Shown: positions 1 through 12,234, numbered from the stretch's first letter. The stretch: 64,000 nt of DNA from Eledone cirrhosa (GCA_964016885.1 OZ024742.1:2480979-2544978), one strand, 5' to 3'. Numbers and translations: made by a program. The notes: generated from the sequence alone by a model not told the origin.

Positions 1-1909
1 ATACACACTTTGATTACCTGTACAGGCAATACATATATTAGAATGGTGTATACATTTTTAGGGACCCCGATATATATATATATGGTGTCCCGGAAAAATG
101 TATACACACTTTGATTACCTGTACAGGCAATATATATATTAGAATGGTGTATACATTTTTAGGGACCCCGGTATATATATATATATGGTGTCCCGGAAAA
201 ATGCATACACACTTTGATTACCTGTACAGGCAATATATATACTAGAATGGTGTATACATTTTTAGGGACCCCGGTATACATATATGGTGTCCCCGAAAAA
301 TAGAAAACACGCTTTGATCACCTCTACAGGCAATATATATATTAGAATGGTGTATACATTTTTAGGGACCCCGGTATATATATATATGGTGTCGCCGAAA
401 AATGTATACACACTTTGATTACCTGTACAGGCAATATATATATTAGAATGGTGTATACATTTTTAGGGACCCCGGTATACATATATATATATATATATAT
501 GGTATGCCGGAAAAATGTATACACACTTTGATTACTTGTACAGGCAATATATATATTAGAATGGTGTATACATTTTTAGGGACCCCGGTATATATATATA
601 TCGTGTCCCCGAAAAATGTATAAACACTTTGATTACCTGTATAGGCAATATATATATTAGAATGGTGTATACATTTTTAGGGACCCCGGTATATATATAT
701 GGTGTCCCCGAAAAATGTATACACACTTTGATTACCTGTACAGGCAATATATATATTAGAATGGTGTATACATTTTTATGGACCCCGGTATATATATATG
801 GTGTCCCGGAAAAATGTATACACACTTTGATTACCTGTACAGGCAATATATATATTAGAATGGTGTATACATTTTTAGGGACCCCGGTACACATATATAT
901 ATCGTGTCCCCGAAAAATGTATAAACACTTTGATTACCTGTATAGACAATATATATATTAGAATGGTGTATACATTTTTAGGGACCCCGGTATATATATA
1001 TCGTGTCCCCGAAAAATGTATAAACACTTTGATTACCTGTATAGGCAATATATATATTAGAATGGTGTATACATTTTTAGGTACCCCGGTATATATATAT
1101 GGTGTCCCCGAAAAACGTATACACACTTTGATTTCCTGTACAGGCAATATATATATTAGAATGGTGTATACACTTTTACGGACCCCAGTGTATATATATG
1201 GTGTCCCCGAAAAATGTATACACACTTTGATTACATGTACAGGCAATATATATATTAGAATGGTGTATACATTTTTACCCCGGTATATATATATGGTGTC
1301 CCGGAAAAATATATACACACTTTGATTACTTGTACAGGCAATATATATATTAGAATGGTGTATACATTTTTAGGGACACCGGTATATATATATATGTTGT
1401 CCCCGAAAAATGTATACACACTTTGATTACCTGTACAGGCAATATCTATATTAGTATGGTGTATACATTTTTAGGGACACCGGTATATATATATGGTGTC
1501 CCCGAAAAATGTATACACACTTTGATTACCTGTACAGGCAATATATATATTAGAATGGTGTATACATTTTTAGGGACCCCGGTATATATATATATATATA
1601 TATATATGGTGTCCCGGAAAAATGTATACACACTTTGATTACCTGTACAGGCAATATATATATTAGAATGGTGTATACATTTTTAGGGACCCCGGTATAT
1701 ATATATATATATATATATATGGTGTCCCGGAAAAATGTATACACACTTTGATTACCTGTACAGGCAATATATATATTAGAATGGTGTATACATTTTTAGG
1801 GACCCCGGTATATATATATATATGGTGTCCCGGAAAAATGTATACACACTTTGATTACCTGTACAGGCAATATATATATTAGAATGGTGTATACATTTTT
1901 AGGGACCCC

Positions 1910-1946
<37 letters not shown>

Positions 1947-4687
1947 TGTCCCGGAAAAATGTATACACACTTTGATTACCTGTACAAGCAATATATATAT
2001 TAGAATGGTGTATACATTTTTACGGACCCCGGTATATATATATGGTGTCCCCGAAAAATGTATACACACTTTGATTACCTGTACAGGCAATATATATATT
2101 AGAATGGTGTATACATTTTTACCTCGGTATATATATATGGTGTCCCGGAAAAATGTATACACACTTTGATTACTTGTACAGGCAATATATATATTAGAAT
2201 GGTGTATACATTTTTAGGGACACCGGTATATATATATGGTGTCCCTGAAAAATGTATACACACTTTGATTACCTGTACAGGCAATATATATATTAGAATG
2301 GTGTATACATTTTTAGGGACCCCGGTATATATATATATATATATGGTGTCCTGGAAAAATGTATACACACTTTGATTACCTGTACAGGCAATATATATAT
2401 ATTAGAATGGTGTATACATTTTTAGGGACCCGGCATATATATATATATGGTGTCCCGGAAAAATGTATACACACTTTGATTACCTGTACAGGCAATACAT
2501 ATATTAGAATGGTGTATACATTTTTAGGGACCCCGATATATATATATATGGTGTCCCGGAAAAATGTATACACACTTTGATTACCTGTACAGGCAATATA
2601 TATATTAGAATGGTGTATACATTTTTAGGGACCCCGGTATATATATATATATGGTGTCCCGGAAAAATGCATACACACTTTGATTACCAGTACAGGCAAT
2701 ATATATACTAGAATGGTGTATACATTTTTAGGGACCCCGGTATATATATATATCGTGTCCCCGAAAAATGTATACACGCTTTGATCACCTCTACAGGCAA
2801 TATATATATTAGAATGGTGTATACATTTTTAGGGACCCCGGTATATATATATATGGTGTCGCCGAAAAATGTATACACACTTTTATTACCTGTACAGGCA
2901 ATATATATATTAGAATGGTGTATACATTTTTAGGGACCCCGGTATACATATATATATATATATATATGGTATGCCGGAAAAATGTATACACACTTTGATT
3001 ACTTGTACAGGCAATATATATATTAGAATGGTGTATACATTTTTAGGGACCCCGGTATATATATATATCGTGTCCCCGAAAAATGTATACACACTTTGAT
3101 TACCTGTACAGGCAATATATATATTAGAATGGTGTATACATTTTTATGGACCCCGGTATATATATATGGTGTCCCGGAAAAATGTATACACACTTTGATT
3201 ACCTGTACAGGCAATATATATATTAGAATGGTGTATACATTTTTAGGGACCCCGGTACACATATATATATATATATGGTATCCCGGAAAAATGTATACAC
3301 ACTTTGATTACTTGTACAGGCAATATATATATTAGAATGGTGTATACATTTTTACCTCGGTATATATATATGGTGTCCCGGAAAAATGTATACACACTTT
3401 GATTACTTGTACAGGCAATATATATATTAGAATGGTGTATACATTTTTAGGGACCCCGGTATATATATATGGTGTCACCGAAAAATGTATACACACTTTG
3501 ATTACCTGTACAGGCAATATATATATTAGAATGGTGTATACATTTTTAGGGACACCGGTATATATATATATATATATATATGGTGTCCCGGAAAAATGGA
3601 TACACACTTTTATTACCTGTACAGGCAATATATATATTAGAATGGTGTATACATTTTTACGGACCCCGATATATATATATGGTGTCCCGGAAAAATGTAT
3701 ACACACTTTGATTACTTGTGCAGGCAATATATATATTAGAATGGTGTATACATTTTTAGTGACACCGGTATATATATATGGTGTCCCCGAAAAATGTATA
3801 CACACTTTGATTACCTGTACAAGCAATATCTATATTAGTATGGTGTATACAGTTTTAGGGACACCGGTATATATATATATATATATATGGTGTCCCCGAA
3901 AAATGTATACACACTTTGATTACCTGTACAGGCAATATATATATTAGAATGGTGTATACATTTTTAGGGACCCCGGTATACATATATATATATATATATG
4001 GTATCCCGGAAAAATGTATACACACTTTGATTACTTGTACAGGCAATATATATATTAGAATGGTGTATACATTTTTAGGGACCCCGGTATATATATATGG
4101 TGTCCCCGAAAAATGTATACACACTTTGATTACCTGTACAGGCAATATATATATTAGAATGGTGTATACATTTTTAGGGATCCCGGTATATATATATATC
4201 TATATGGTGTCCCCGAAAAATGTATACACACTTTGATTACCTGTACAGGCAATATATTTATTAGAATGGTGTATACATTTTTACCCCGGTATATATATAT
4301 AGTGTCCCGGAAAAATGTATACACACTTTGATTACTTGTACAGGCAATATATATATTAGAATGGTGTATACATTTTTACCCCGGTATATATATATGGTGT
4401 CCCGGAAAAATGTATACACACTTTGATTACTTGTACAGGCAATATATATATTAGAATGGTGTATACATTTTTGGGGACACCGGTATATATATATGGTGTC
4501 CCCGAAAAATGTATACACACTTTGATTACCTGTTCAGGCAATATCTATATTAGTATGGTGTATACATTTTTAGGGACACCGGTATATATATATATATATA
4601 TGGTGTCCCGGAAAAATGCATACACACTTTGATTACCTGTACAGGCAATATATATATTAGAATGGTGTATACATTTTTAGGGACCCC

Positions 4688-4725
<38 letters not shown>

Positions 4726-6452
4726 CCCGGAAAAATGTATACGCACTTTGATTACCTGTATAGGCAATATATATATTAGAATGGTGTATACAATTTTAGG
4801 GACCCCGGTATATATATATATATATATATATATATGGTGTCCCTGAAAAATGTATACACACTTTGATTACCTGTCCAGGCAATATATATATTAGAATGGT
4901 GTATACATTTTTAGGGACCCCGGTATATATATATATATATGGTGTCCCCGAAAAATGTATAAACACCTTGATTACCTGTATAGGCAATATGTATATTAGA
5001 ATGGTGTATACATTTTTAGGGACACCGGTATATATATATGGTGTCCCCAAAAAATGTATACACACTTTGATTACCTGTACAGGCAATATATATATTAGAA
5101 TGGTGTATACATTTTTAGGGACCCCGGTATATATATATGGTGTCCCGGAAAAATGTATACACACTTTGATTACTTGTACAGGCACTATATATATTAGAAT
5201 GGTGTATACATTTTTAGGGACCCCGGTATATATATATGGTGTCCCCGAAAAATGTATACACACTTTGATTACCTGTACAGGCAATATATATATTAGAATG
5301 GTGTATACATTTTTAGGGACCCCGGTATATATATATATATATATATATGGTGTCCTGGAAAAATGGATACACACTTTTATTACCTGTACAGGCAATATAT
5401 ATATTAGAATGGTGTATACATTTTTACGGACCCCGGTATATATATATGGTGTCCCGGAAAAATGTATACACACTTTGATTACTTGTGCAGGCAATATATA
5501 TATTAGAATGGTGTATACATTTTTGGGGACACCGGTATATATATATATATATGGTGTCCCCGAAAAATGTATACACACTTTGATTACCTGTACAGGCAAT
5601 ATATATATTAGAATGGTGTATACATTTTTAGGGACCCCGGTATACATATATATATATATATATGGTATCCCGGAAAAATGTATACACACTTTGATTACTT
5701 GTACAGGCAATATATATATTAGAATGGTGTATACATTTTTAGGGACCCCGGTATATATATATGGTGTCCCCGAAAAATGTATACACACTTTGATTACCTG
5801 TACAGGCAATATATATATTAGAATGGTGTATACATTTTTAGGGATCCCGGTATATATATATATCTATATGGTGTCCCGGAAAAATGTATACACACTTTGA
5901 TTACCTGTACAGGCAATATATATATTAGAATGGAGTATACATTTTTACGGACCCCGGTATATATATGGTGTCCCCGAAAAATGTATACACACTTTGATTA
6001 CCTGTACAGGCAATATATATATTAGAATGGTGTATACATTTTTGGGGACACCGGTATATATATATGGTGTCCCCGAAAAATGTATACACACTTTGATTAC
6101 CTGTACAGGCAATATATATATTAGAATGGTGTATACATTTTTACCCCGGTATATATATATGGTGTCCCGGAAAAATGTATACACACTTTGATTACTTGTA
6201 CAGGCAATATATATATTAGAATGGTGTATACATTTTTGGGGTCACCGGTATATATATATGGTGTCCCCGAAAAATGTATACACACTTTGATTACCTGTTC
6301 AGGCAATATCTATATTAGTATGGTGTATACATTTTTAGGGACACCGGTATATATATATATATATATGGTGTCCCGGAAAAATGCATACACACTCTGATTA
6401 CCTGTACAGGCAATATATATATTAGAATGGTGTATACATTTTTAGGGACCCC

Positions 6453-6487
<35 letters not shown>

Positions 6488-6571
6488 TGTCCCGGAAAAA
6501 TGTATACGCACTTTGATTACCTGTATAGGCAATATATATATTAGAATGGTGTATACAATTTTAGGGACCCC

Positions 6572-6644
<73 letters not shown>

Positions 6645-7878
6645 TGTCCCTGAAAAATGTATACACACTTTGATTACCTGTACAGGCAATATATATATTA
6701 GAATGGTGTATACATCTTTAGGGACCCCGGTATATATATATATGGTGTCCCCGAAAAATGTATAAACACCTTGATTACCTGTATAGGCAATATATATATT
6801 AGAATGGTGTATACATTTTTAGGGACACCGGTATATATATATGGTGTCCCCCAAAAATGTATACACACTTTGATTACCTGTACAGGCAATATATATATTA
6901 GAATGGTGTATACATTTTTAGGGACCCCGGTATATATATATATATATATATATATGGTGTCCCCGAAAAATGTATAAACACCTTGATTACCTGTATAGGC
7001 AATATATATATTAGAATGGTGTATACATTTTTAGGGACACCGGTATATATATATGGTGTCCCCCAAAAATGTATACACACTTTGATTACCTGTACAGGCA
7101 ATATATATATTAGAATGGTGTATACATTTTTAGGGACCTCAGTATATATATATATGGTGTCCCGGAAAAATGTATACACACTTTGATTACCTGTACAGGC
7201 AATATATATATTAGAATGGTGTATACATTTTTAGGGAGCCCGGTATATATATATATATATGGTGTCCCGGAAAAATGTATACACACTTTGATTACCTGTA
7301 CAGGCAATATATATATTAGAATGGTGTATACATTTTTAGGGACCCCGGTATATATGTATAAATATATGGTGTCCCGGAAAAATGTATACGCACTTTGATT
7401 ACCTGTACAGGCAATATATATATTAGAATGGTGTATACATTTTTAGGGACCCCGGTATATATATATATATATGGTGTCCCGGAAAAATGTATACACACTT
7501 TGATTACCTGTACAAGCAATATATATATTAGAATGGTGTATACATTTTTAGGGATCCCGGTATATATATATATTTATATATGGTGTCCCGGAAAAATGTA
7601 TACACACTTTGATTACCTGTACAGGCAATATATATATAAGAATGGTGTATACATTTTTAGGGACCCCGGTATATATATATATATATATGGTGTCCCGGAA
7701 AAATGTATACACACTTTGATTACCTGTACAGGCAATATATATATTAGAATGGTGTATACATTTTTAGGGACCCCGGTATATATATATATGGTGTCCCGGA
7801 AAAATGTATACACACTTTGATTACCTGTACAGGCAATATATATATTAGAATGGTGTATACATATTTAGGGACCCCGGT

Positions 7879-7919
<41 letters not shown>

Positions 7920-8507
7920 ATCCCGGAAAAATGTATACACACTTTGTTTACTTGTACAGGCAATATATATATTAGAATGGTGTATACATCTTTAGGGACC
8001 CCGGTATATATATATATCGTGTCCCCGAAAAATGTATAAACACTTTGATTACCTGTATAGGCAATATATATATTAGAATGGTGTATACATTTTTAGGGAC
8101 CCCGGTATATATATATGGTGTCCCCGAAAAATGTATACACACTTTGATTACCTGTACAGGCAATATATATATTAGAATGGTGTATACATTTTTAGGGACA
8201 CCGGTATATATATATGGTGTCCCCGAAAGATGTATACACACTTTGATTACCTGTACAGGCAATATCTATATTAGTATGGTGTATACAGTTTTAGGGACAC
8301 CGGTATATATATATATATATGGTGTCCCGGAAAAATGTATACACACTTTGATTACCTGTACAGGCAATATCTATATTAGAATGGTGTATACATTTTTAGG
8401 GACCCCGGTATATATATATATATATATACATGGTGTCCCCGAAAAATGTATACACACTTTGATTACCTGTACAGGCAATATATATATTAGAATGGTGTAT
8501 ACATTTT
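1..8507. repeat. Satellite array, about 82 monomers of a MITE-like palindromic unit joined by (TA)n
   Basis: I counted about 82 copies of the core CCTGTACAGGCAATATAT. The shortest regular monomer is 99 bp and longer ones differ mainly in the (TA)n stretch (about 8 to 70 bp). Each monomer reads: an arm starting GGTGTCCC(C/G)G then AAAAATGTATACAC, a centre containing the perfect palindrome CCTGTACAGG, then the opposite arm GTGTATACATTTTT then AGGGAC(A/C)CC, then (TA)n. The two arms are near-perfect inverted repeats of 23-24 bp. Because 99 is divisible by 3, long reading frames stay open on both strands (337 codons minus at 4796-5809, 345 codons plus at 4863-5900). I regard these as artefacts of the repeat length, not genes. 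The array is cut by the left window edge. Confidence 0.95.
6573..6642. repeat. Longest (TA)n linker inside the satellite
   Basis: About 70 bp of uninterrupted TA between two satellite units, several times longer than the usual 8-20 bp linker. It shows that the linker, not the palindromic unit, is the variable part of the monomer. Confidence 0.9.
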
Positions 8508-8838
8508 TTATATAATACTAAAAGTCTGTGATTGATTGCTTGCTTATCTGTAATGTAATGCAGCCAAAAGGGCGCATAATGGGAAAATACTGTGAAAGGA
8601 AGTTGACCCTGAAATGGGAATACAAATGGAACAAAACAAATTTCGCGTAAATCGGACCGCGGGTTCCCGACATATGGGGTTTTTTCCTGGTGCCTTTATA
8701 AACAAAGTAAACAAAGTAAACAAAGAGAGAAAAAGATAGAGAGAAAGAGATAGTGGTTGTGTGAGAGTAAATTGAAAGAGAGACAGAAAGAGGGAGAGGA
8801 GACAGAGAATGAAAATGGAAGAGAGCTGGTGGTGCTGT

Positions 8839-8892
<54 letters not shown>

Positions 8893-8915
8893 AGTGTGTG
8901 TGAATATATATATCT
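8508..8915. other. Satellite flank: unassigned sequence, purine-rich tract and (TA)n
   Basis: The satellite stops within a final monomer and passes into single-copy-looking sequence. The first bases (TATAATACTAAAAGTCTGTG at 8512) resemble the 5' end of some Helitrons, but I cannot verify this. Next come an AAACAAAGT triplication (8700-8728), an A/G-rich tract (8725-8825) and (TA)n at about 8846-8890. I see no coding signal; the 97-codon minus frame here is low complexity. Confidence 0.4.
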
Positions 8916-8968
8916 GTTAGAACACGAAAAGTGTGAAACAACAGAATGTTCACTTTTCGTGTTCTAAC
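8916..8968. repeat. Perfect 18-bp inverted repeat (hairpin)
   Basis: GTTAGAACACGAAAAGTG at 8916-8933 is exactly complementary to 8951-8968 across a 17-bp loop. A related GTTAAAACACGAAAC occurs at about 9536. It could be a small fold-back element or the paired ends of a MITE; no target duplication is evident. Confidence 0.85.
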
Positions 8969-9059
8969 ATATATGCCTAACTTCTTCATAAATTTTCCCG
9001 GGATAGCCGTGGTGGTGGTGATCGTATGTCATTGGCTAATTTTCAACCAATCAGAGTAA

Positions 9060-9440
9060 GTGTTGATATATATATATATATATACTATTCCCCCTCTCTC
9101 TCTATATATCTTACGCTTTCGCTTTACACTCCTCCCCTTCAATAACACATTTCCCCCTCTCTATATATCTCTTCCACTGTTACTTACGCCTGTTTCTCTC
9201 TATCTGTTCCGTCTCTATATATATCTCTCTTACTCTTTCGCTTTGCACTCCTCCCCTTCAATACCATCTCTCCCCCTCTCTATATATTTGTTACTCTATC
9301 GCTGCACGCTCCTCTCCTTCAATATATCAATTACACACGCGTTACACTCCTTTATCCCCAGCGCCCCTATATATACACCCCCCTCCCGCATCTATATTTT
9401 AATGTTCCGTTGCACCGTGAATATATGTGTCTATATATAT
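9060..9440. repeat. Pyrimidine-rich degenerate tandem repeat, about 60-bp unit
   Basis: Imperfect copies of a block like TTACTCTTTCGCTTTGCACT followed by CCTCCCCTTCAATA begin at about 9110, 9229 and 9291, with a more degenerate unit at about 9183. They are interspersed with CTCTCTATATATC. The 159-codon plus frame across it is compositional and I do not call it a gene. Confidence 0.6.
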
Positions 9441-9557
9441 ATACATATATATTGTATATACACATTCATGTATGTGTATACACACTCATGTATGTATATA
9501 CACTGGTTTTATGTGTGTATTGTAAATTTGTACTGTTAAAACACGAAACTAACATTC

Positions 9558-9650
9558 GATTGACACTTTGATTACCTGTACAGGCAATAGTTATTAGAAT
9601 GCTGTTGAAGTGTGTATATATTTTTGGGGGACATCCTGTATATACACACA
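9558..9650. repeat. Solitary diverged relative of the satellite unit
   Basis: Contains CACTTTGATTACCTGTACAG, ATTAGAATG, a TGTGTATATATTTTTG arm and GGGGACATCC in the same order as one satellite monomer, but about 1 kb outside the array, single, and with an altered centre. It supports the view that the monomer derives from a dispersed element with TIRs similar to GGTGTCCC then A-rich sequence. Confidence 0.7.
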
Positions 9651-9994
9651 TTATATATAATACAATAAACAGATAAATACACACATATATATATGAGCTT
9701 ATTTAATTATAAATATCGTGAATTTTTAACTCAGTTCAATTATATATATAAATGGCTTCTACAGGATTAGAACTGTTTCATTCGAAAGAAATCATCATAA
9801 TATTGAGAGGGGGGACTAAATAAAATATTTCAAATCAAATGTGTATAAGTTATAAGTTAAAATGTATAAATAGAGACGATAGTGGAGGTATATCTGTTTA
9901 GTGGAACAGTAGACGATAGAATTAAATACAGACGAGAATCTCCCTTTAATGAAACAGCAGACGATAGAATTAAGGCAATTTAAATTTTAAGCAT
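9651..9994. other. A/T-rich spacer with a short dispersed repeat
   Basis: No gene seen. The segment 9751-9795 (ACAGGATTAGAACTGTTTCA and flanks) recurs in diverged form at 15491-15536, so it is a dispersed repeat fragment. The rest is A/T-rich with two similar stretches containing GACGATAGAATTAA at about 9911 and 9960. Confidence 0.5.
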
Positions 9995-10044
9995 TTGCAT
10001 TTCATCGTTACGGGGTCGATAAAATAAAGTACCAGTAATACACC
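9995..10044 (+). repeat. SINE fragment (3' tail region only)
   Basis: Carries TTACGGGGTCGATAAAATAA followed by AGTACCAGTAATACAC, the tail block shared by the other SINEs in this window. The tRNA-like 5' part is missing. Plus orientation. Confidence 0.8.
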
Positions 10045-10407
10045 GTCACTATAAGTGGACGACTTTCAAATTGAATTGTTGGTTCCATTTCTTTAGTATT
10101 TTCAATTGTAGTTATCTACTTATAAAGCGTTACACGGTTAGAGACATAATTGGTAAGTTATATCTTCCCTATTAAACCATTGCATTATTTCGCCTACAAT
10201 AGAACAACAATGAAATGTTCTTTAAAGAAACAGGAATATAACTTTATAAAAAAAAAAGTTGCATCCGCTTCTTTTATCATTGATAATTTTTTCGTTTTAA
10301 TATTAATTGTTTTTTGTAGTTGTTTATATTAAAAATCTTACTGTAATATTTACTTAAACGAAGGCAGACATCTAAACTTATAGATTAATCTTGAGCGAAG
10401 GACTAGA

Positions 10408-10464
<57 letters not shown>
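10045..10464. other. Unassigned A/T-rich DNA with a shared 43-bp repeat and (CT)n(TA)n
   Basis: The block at 10296-10338 (core ATTGTTTTTTGTAGTTGTTT) recurs almost unchanged at 13266-13308, so both places belong to one dispersed repeat. (CT)n followed by (TA)n lies at about 10412-10464. The 60-codon plus frame at 10150 has no recognisable features and I do not support it as a gene. Confidence 0.5.
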
Positions 10465-10465
<1 letters not shown>

Positions 10466-10660
10466 AACGAAGAATGATAACATTTCAAGCAAAGAGTTAC
10501 AAATTTGTTTCAGTATATATTTAATATAATATTAATATATTTTGTAATATTATTAACTAATTATTATAATTAGCGCTTCAGGCTTTGTCTATATACTGAA
10601 ACAAATTTGTAAGTCATTACCTAATTAAACTCTTGCTTGAAATTTTATCACTCTTCGTTT
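10465..10660. mobile_element. Fold-back/MITE-like element with long imperfect TIRs
   Basis: The left arm begins AAACGAAGAATGATAA (10465) and runs to CAAATTTGTTTCAGTATATA (about 10518). The right arm is its complement, starting TATATACTGAAACAAATTTG (about 10590) and ending ACTCTTCGTTT at 10660. Arms are about 55-70 bp with a small insertion on the right; the centre is A/T-rich. No coding capacity. Confidence 0.75.
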
Positions 10661-10937
10661 TGAATTTCTCCTAAGTATTCAATACTCTGTTGAGAAATAC
10701 ATTTTACATAAACAGTCTTTGTACCATTTATACGGTATTAATTACTTATATTTATATATATATATATATAGCGTATGATTAGAACTGTGTTTATTATTAA
10801 TATTTTAATGGATTTAATGAAAAATTTTAGGTGTTCATATATATATTCTAAAAATGCGCGAAATCGTGAATCCGCGATAGTTGAACCGCCAAGTAGCGAG
10901 GTATCACTGTATATATGTTTAAATATATAGTGTAGCT
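10661..10937. other. A/T-rich spacer
   Basis: Only A/T-rich DNA and a short (TA)n (about 10753-10770) are visible. It ends just before the KQA-repeat ORF. Confidence 0.4.
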
Positions 10938-11402
10938 GTGATGTATCTCGCGAGTGAATCGAGACCTGTCACTGATTTTGGTGTCCTCACTGCCGATGTG
11001 AATGAGCAACGCTGCACTTGTGAATTGGGTCTTGATGTTGCAGGCAGTTCATATACTTACAATGATGCGGTCCCACAAGCTTGTTCACATTCCTGTGCTA
11101 ATAATCTAGATGGGCGTATTAAATTGGATGTGAAAGCAGCTTACCGGATGCGGAATCGGGAGAAGTTGAGACAAAAACAGGCCGATTATAGAACTGTGAA
11201 TTTTGCTAAATTAACACAAAAACAGGCCACGTATAGATGTTCAAAACGGTATGAGTTGGCAAACAAGCAGGCCAAGTATAGATCTGCAAATTCAGCTATT
11301 ATATCTCAAAAGCAAGCCGAGCGTAGAGCTTCTAAACGTACCGAGTTGGCTAAAGAGCAGACCAAGTACAGATCTGCAAATATCTTATTGCACAAACAAT
11401 AA
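10938..11402 (+). CDS. 154-codon ORF with six exact-period 15-residue repeats (probably transposon-derived)
   Basis: The ORF starts at an ATG and ends at TAA. Residues 1-60 are non-repetitive with several Cys (26, 28, 49, 53). From about residue 56 to 145 there is a 15-residue tandem repeat whose hallmark YR falls at positions 69-70, 84-85, 99-100, 114-115, 144-145 (RR at 129-130), each preceded by KQA or a variant. Lys/Arg/Gln-rich and probably helical. Similar basic YR-repeat stretches occur, to my knowledge, near the N-terminus of some Helitron-type replicase/helicase proteins, so this may be a Helitron relic, but no Rep or helicase motif is present. I do not recognise a function. Exon of a host gene is less likely given the surroundings. 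Confidence 0.35.
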   Translation: MMYLASESRPVTDFGVLTADVNEQRCTCELGLDVAGSSYTYNDAVPQACSHSCANNLDGRIKLDVKAAYRMRNREKLRQKQADYRTVNFAKLTQKQATYRCSKRYELANKQAKYRSANSAIISQKQAERRASKRTELAKEQTKYRSANILLHKQ

Positions 11403-11414
11403 TTCTGCACAAAT

Positions 11415-11520
11415 GTTGCTCCATTATTAGATCTAATGTTGCAACGATACAGTTAAATGTTGTCTGTGTATTTTAAAAAAGATTTGCTTATAATCTTTTC
11501 AAATTTCATTACGCCAATGA
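11415..11520. repeat. Dispersed repeat following the KQA-repeat ORF (copy 1)
   Basis: The segment holding TTAGATCTAATGTTGCAA, then TGTTGTCTGTGTATTTT, then ATTTGCTTATAATCTTTT matches 12938-13045 in order and spacing with about 75% identity by eye. The two copies lie downstream of different material, so this is probably the tail of a mobile element, perhaps the same one as the preceding ORF. Confidence 0.6.
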
Positions 11521-11614
11521 TTCAAGCTCAAATTGACATTATCTAAAAAATTGTACAAACAGCGGTGGATTAGCAGTAGTGAACAGATAAATCAGTCAAT
11601 TTATTAAGATTGAC
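11521..11614. other. Short spacer before LINE relic
   Basis: Nothing recognised. Ends where the LINE reading frame becomes visible. Confidence 0.3.
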
Positions 11615-12140
11615 TTGGCATCAATCAGCAAGACCTTCATTAGCTGCCCGCCAGCCATCTATTTAAAGCTGTATACATCTATGGTACGAATACACTTGGA
11701 GTTCGCGTCATCAGTCTGGAACCCCTATCTTGCTCAGAACATTAACCTCCTGGAAACTGTTCAGAGACATGCAACCAAGCGCATACCCTCCATCAGACAC
11801 CTACCATACCCTGAATATTTTGCTTCCCTCTGGCAATGGACTTGGTAAACACCCACAAAGTTATTAACCATCCGACCAACAACAACCCCGAACACCTTTT
11901 TTATCTCCATGTGTCTAACACGTGGACATGCCTACAAAGTCAGAAAACAACACAGCTCCCATGACTTTAGGAAATATTTCTTCATGCTCAGAGTTGCTGA
12001 AGGATGGAACAAACTTCCTGCATCAGTTGTTAGCTGATGACACACTGCATCCTTTAAAACCATCATACATTCCGAAATACACCAAAACTACACCTGATGT
12101 CCCCCTTCCATACACATGCACATATGTGTATATCATGACT
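11615..12140 (+). pseudogene. 3' end of a CR1/L2-like LINE reverse transcriptase ORF, decayed
   Basis: The first frame (11615-11848) encodes the pattern LYTSMVRIHLEFASSVWNPY followed by an NLLETVQRHATKRIPSIRHL stretch, the conserved C-terminal region after the RT thumb in CR1/L2/jockey-type LINEs (usual form: LYKSLVRPHLEYA...W.P, then LE.VQRRATK). After a frame change, 11900-12120 reads RGHAYKVRKQHSSHDFRKYF then VAEGWNKLPASVV, the classic end of these ORFs. At least two frameshifts and several stops separate the parts. Only about 170 codons of an ORF that normally runs to about 900-1000 are present: a 5'-truncated dead copy. Clade (CR1 versus L2 versus RTE-X) is uncertain. Confidence 0.75.
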
Positions 12141-12234
12141 CATGCACTGTTCTTTTTTCCTGACGTTTTTATATTACCCTATGTATTATATATGCACTTT
12201 TGATGAGTTGTAGTGCACCTCAGCATTGTACACA

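Noticed and set aside
4796..5900. 337- and 345-codon open frames inside the satellite
   Set aside because: They are 33-residue repeats produced by a 99-bp monomer and open on both strands equally; no codon bias or domain.
1..8507. CRISPR-like array
   Set aside because: Regular repeats, but units are adjacent with (TA)n linkers and no unique spacers; eukaryotic context.
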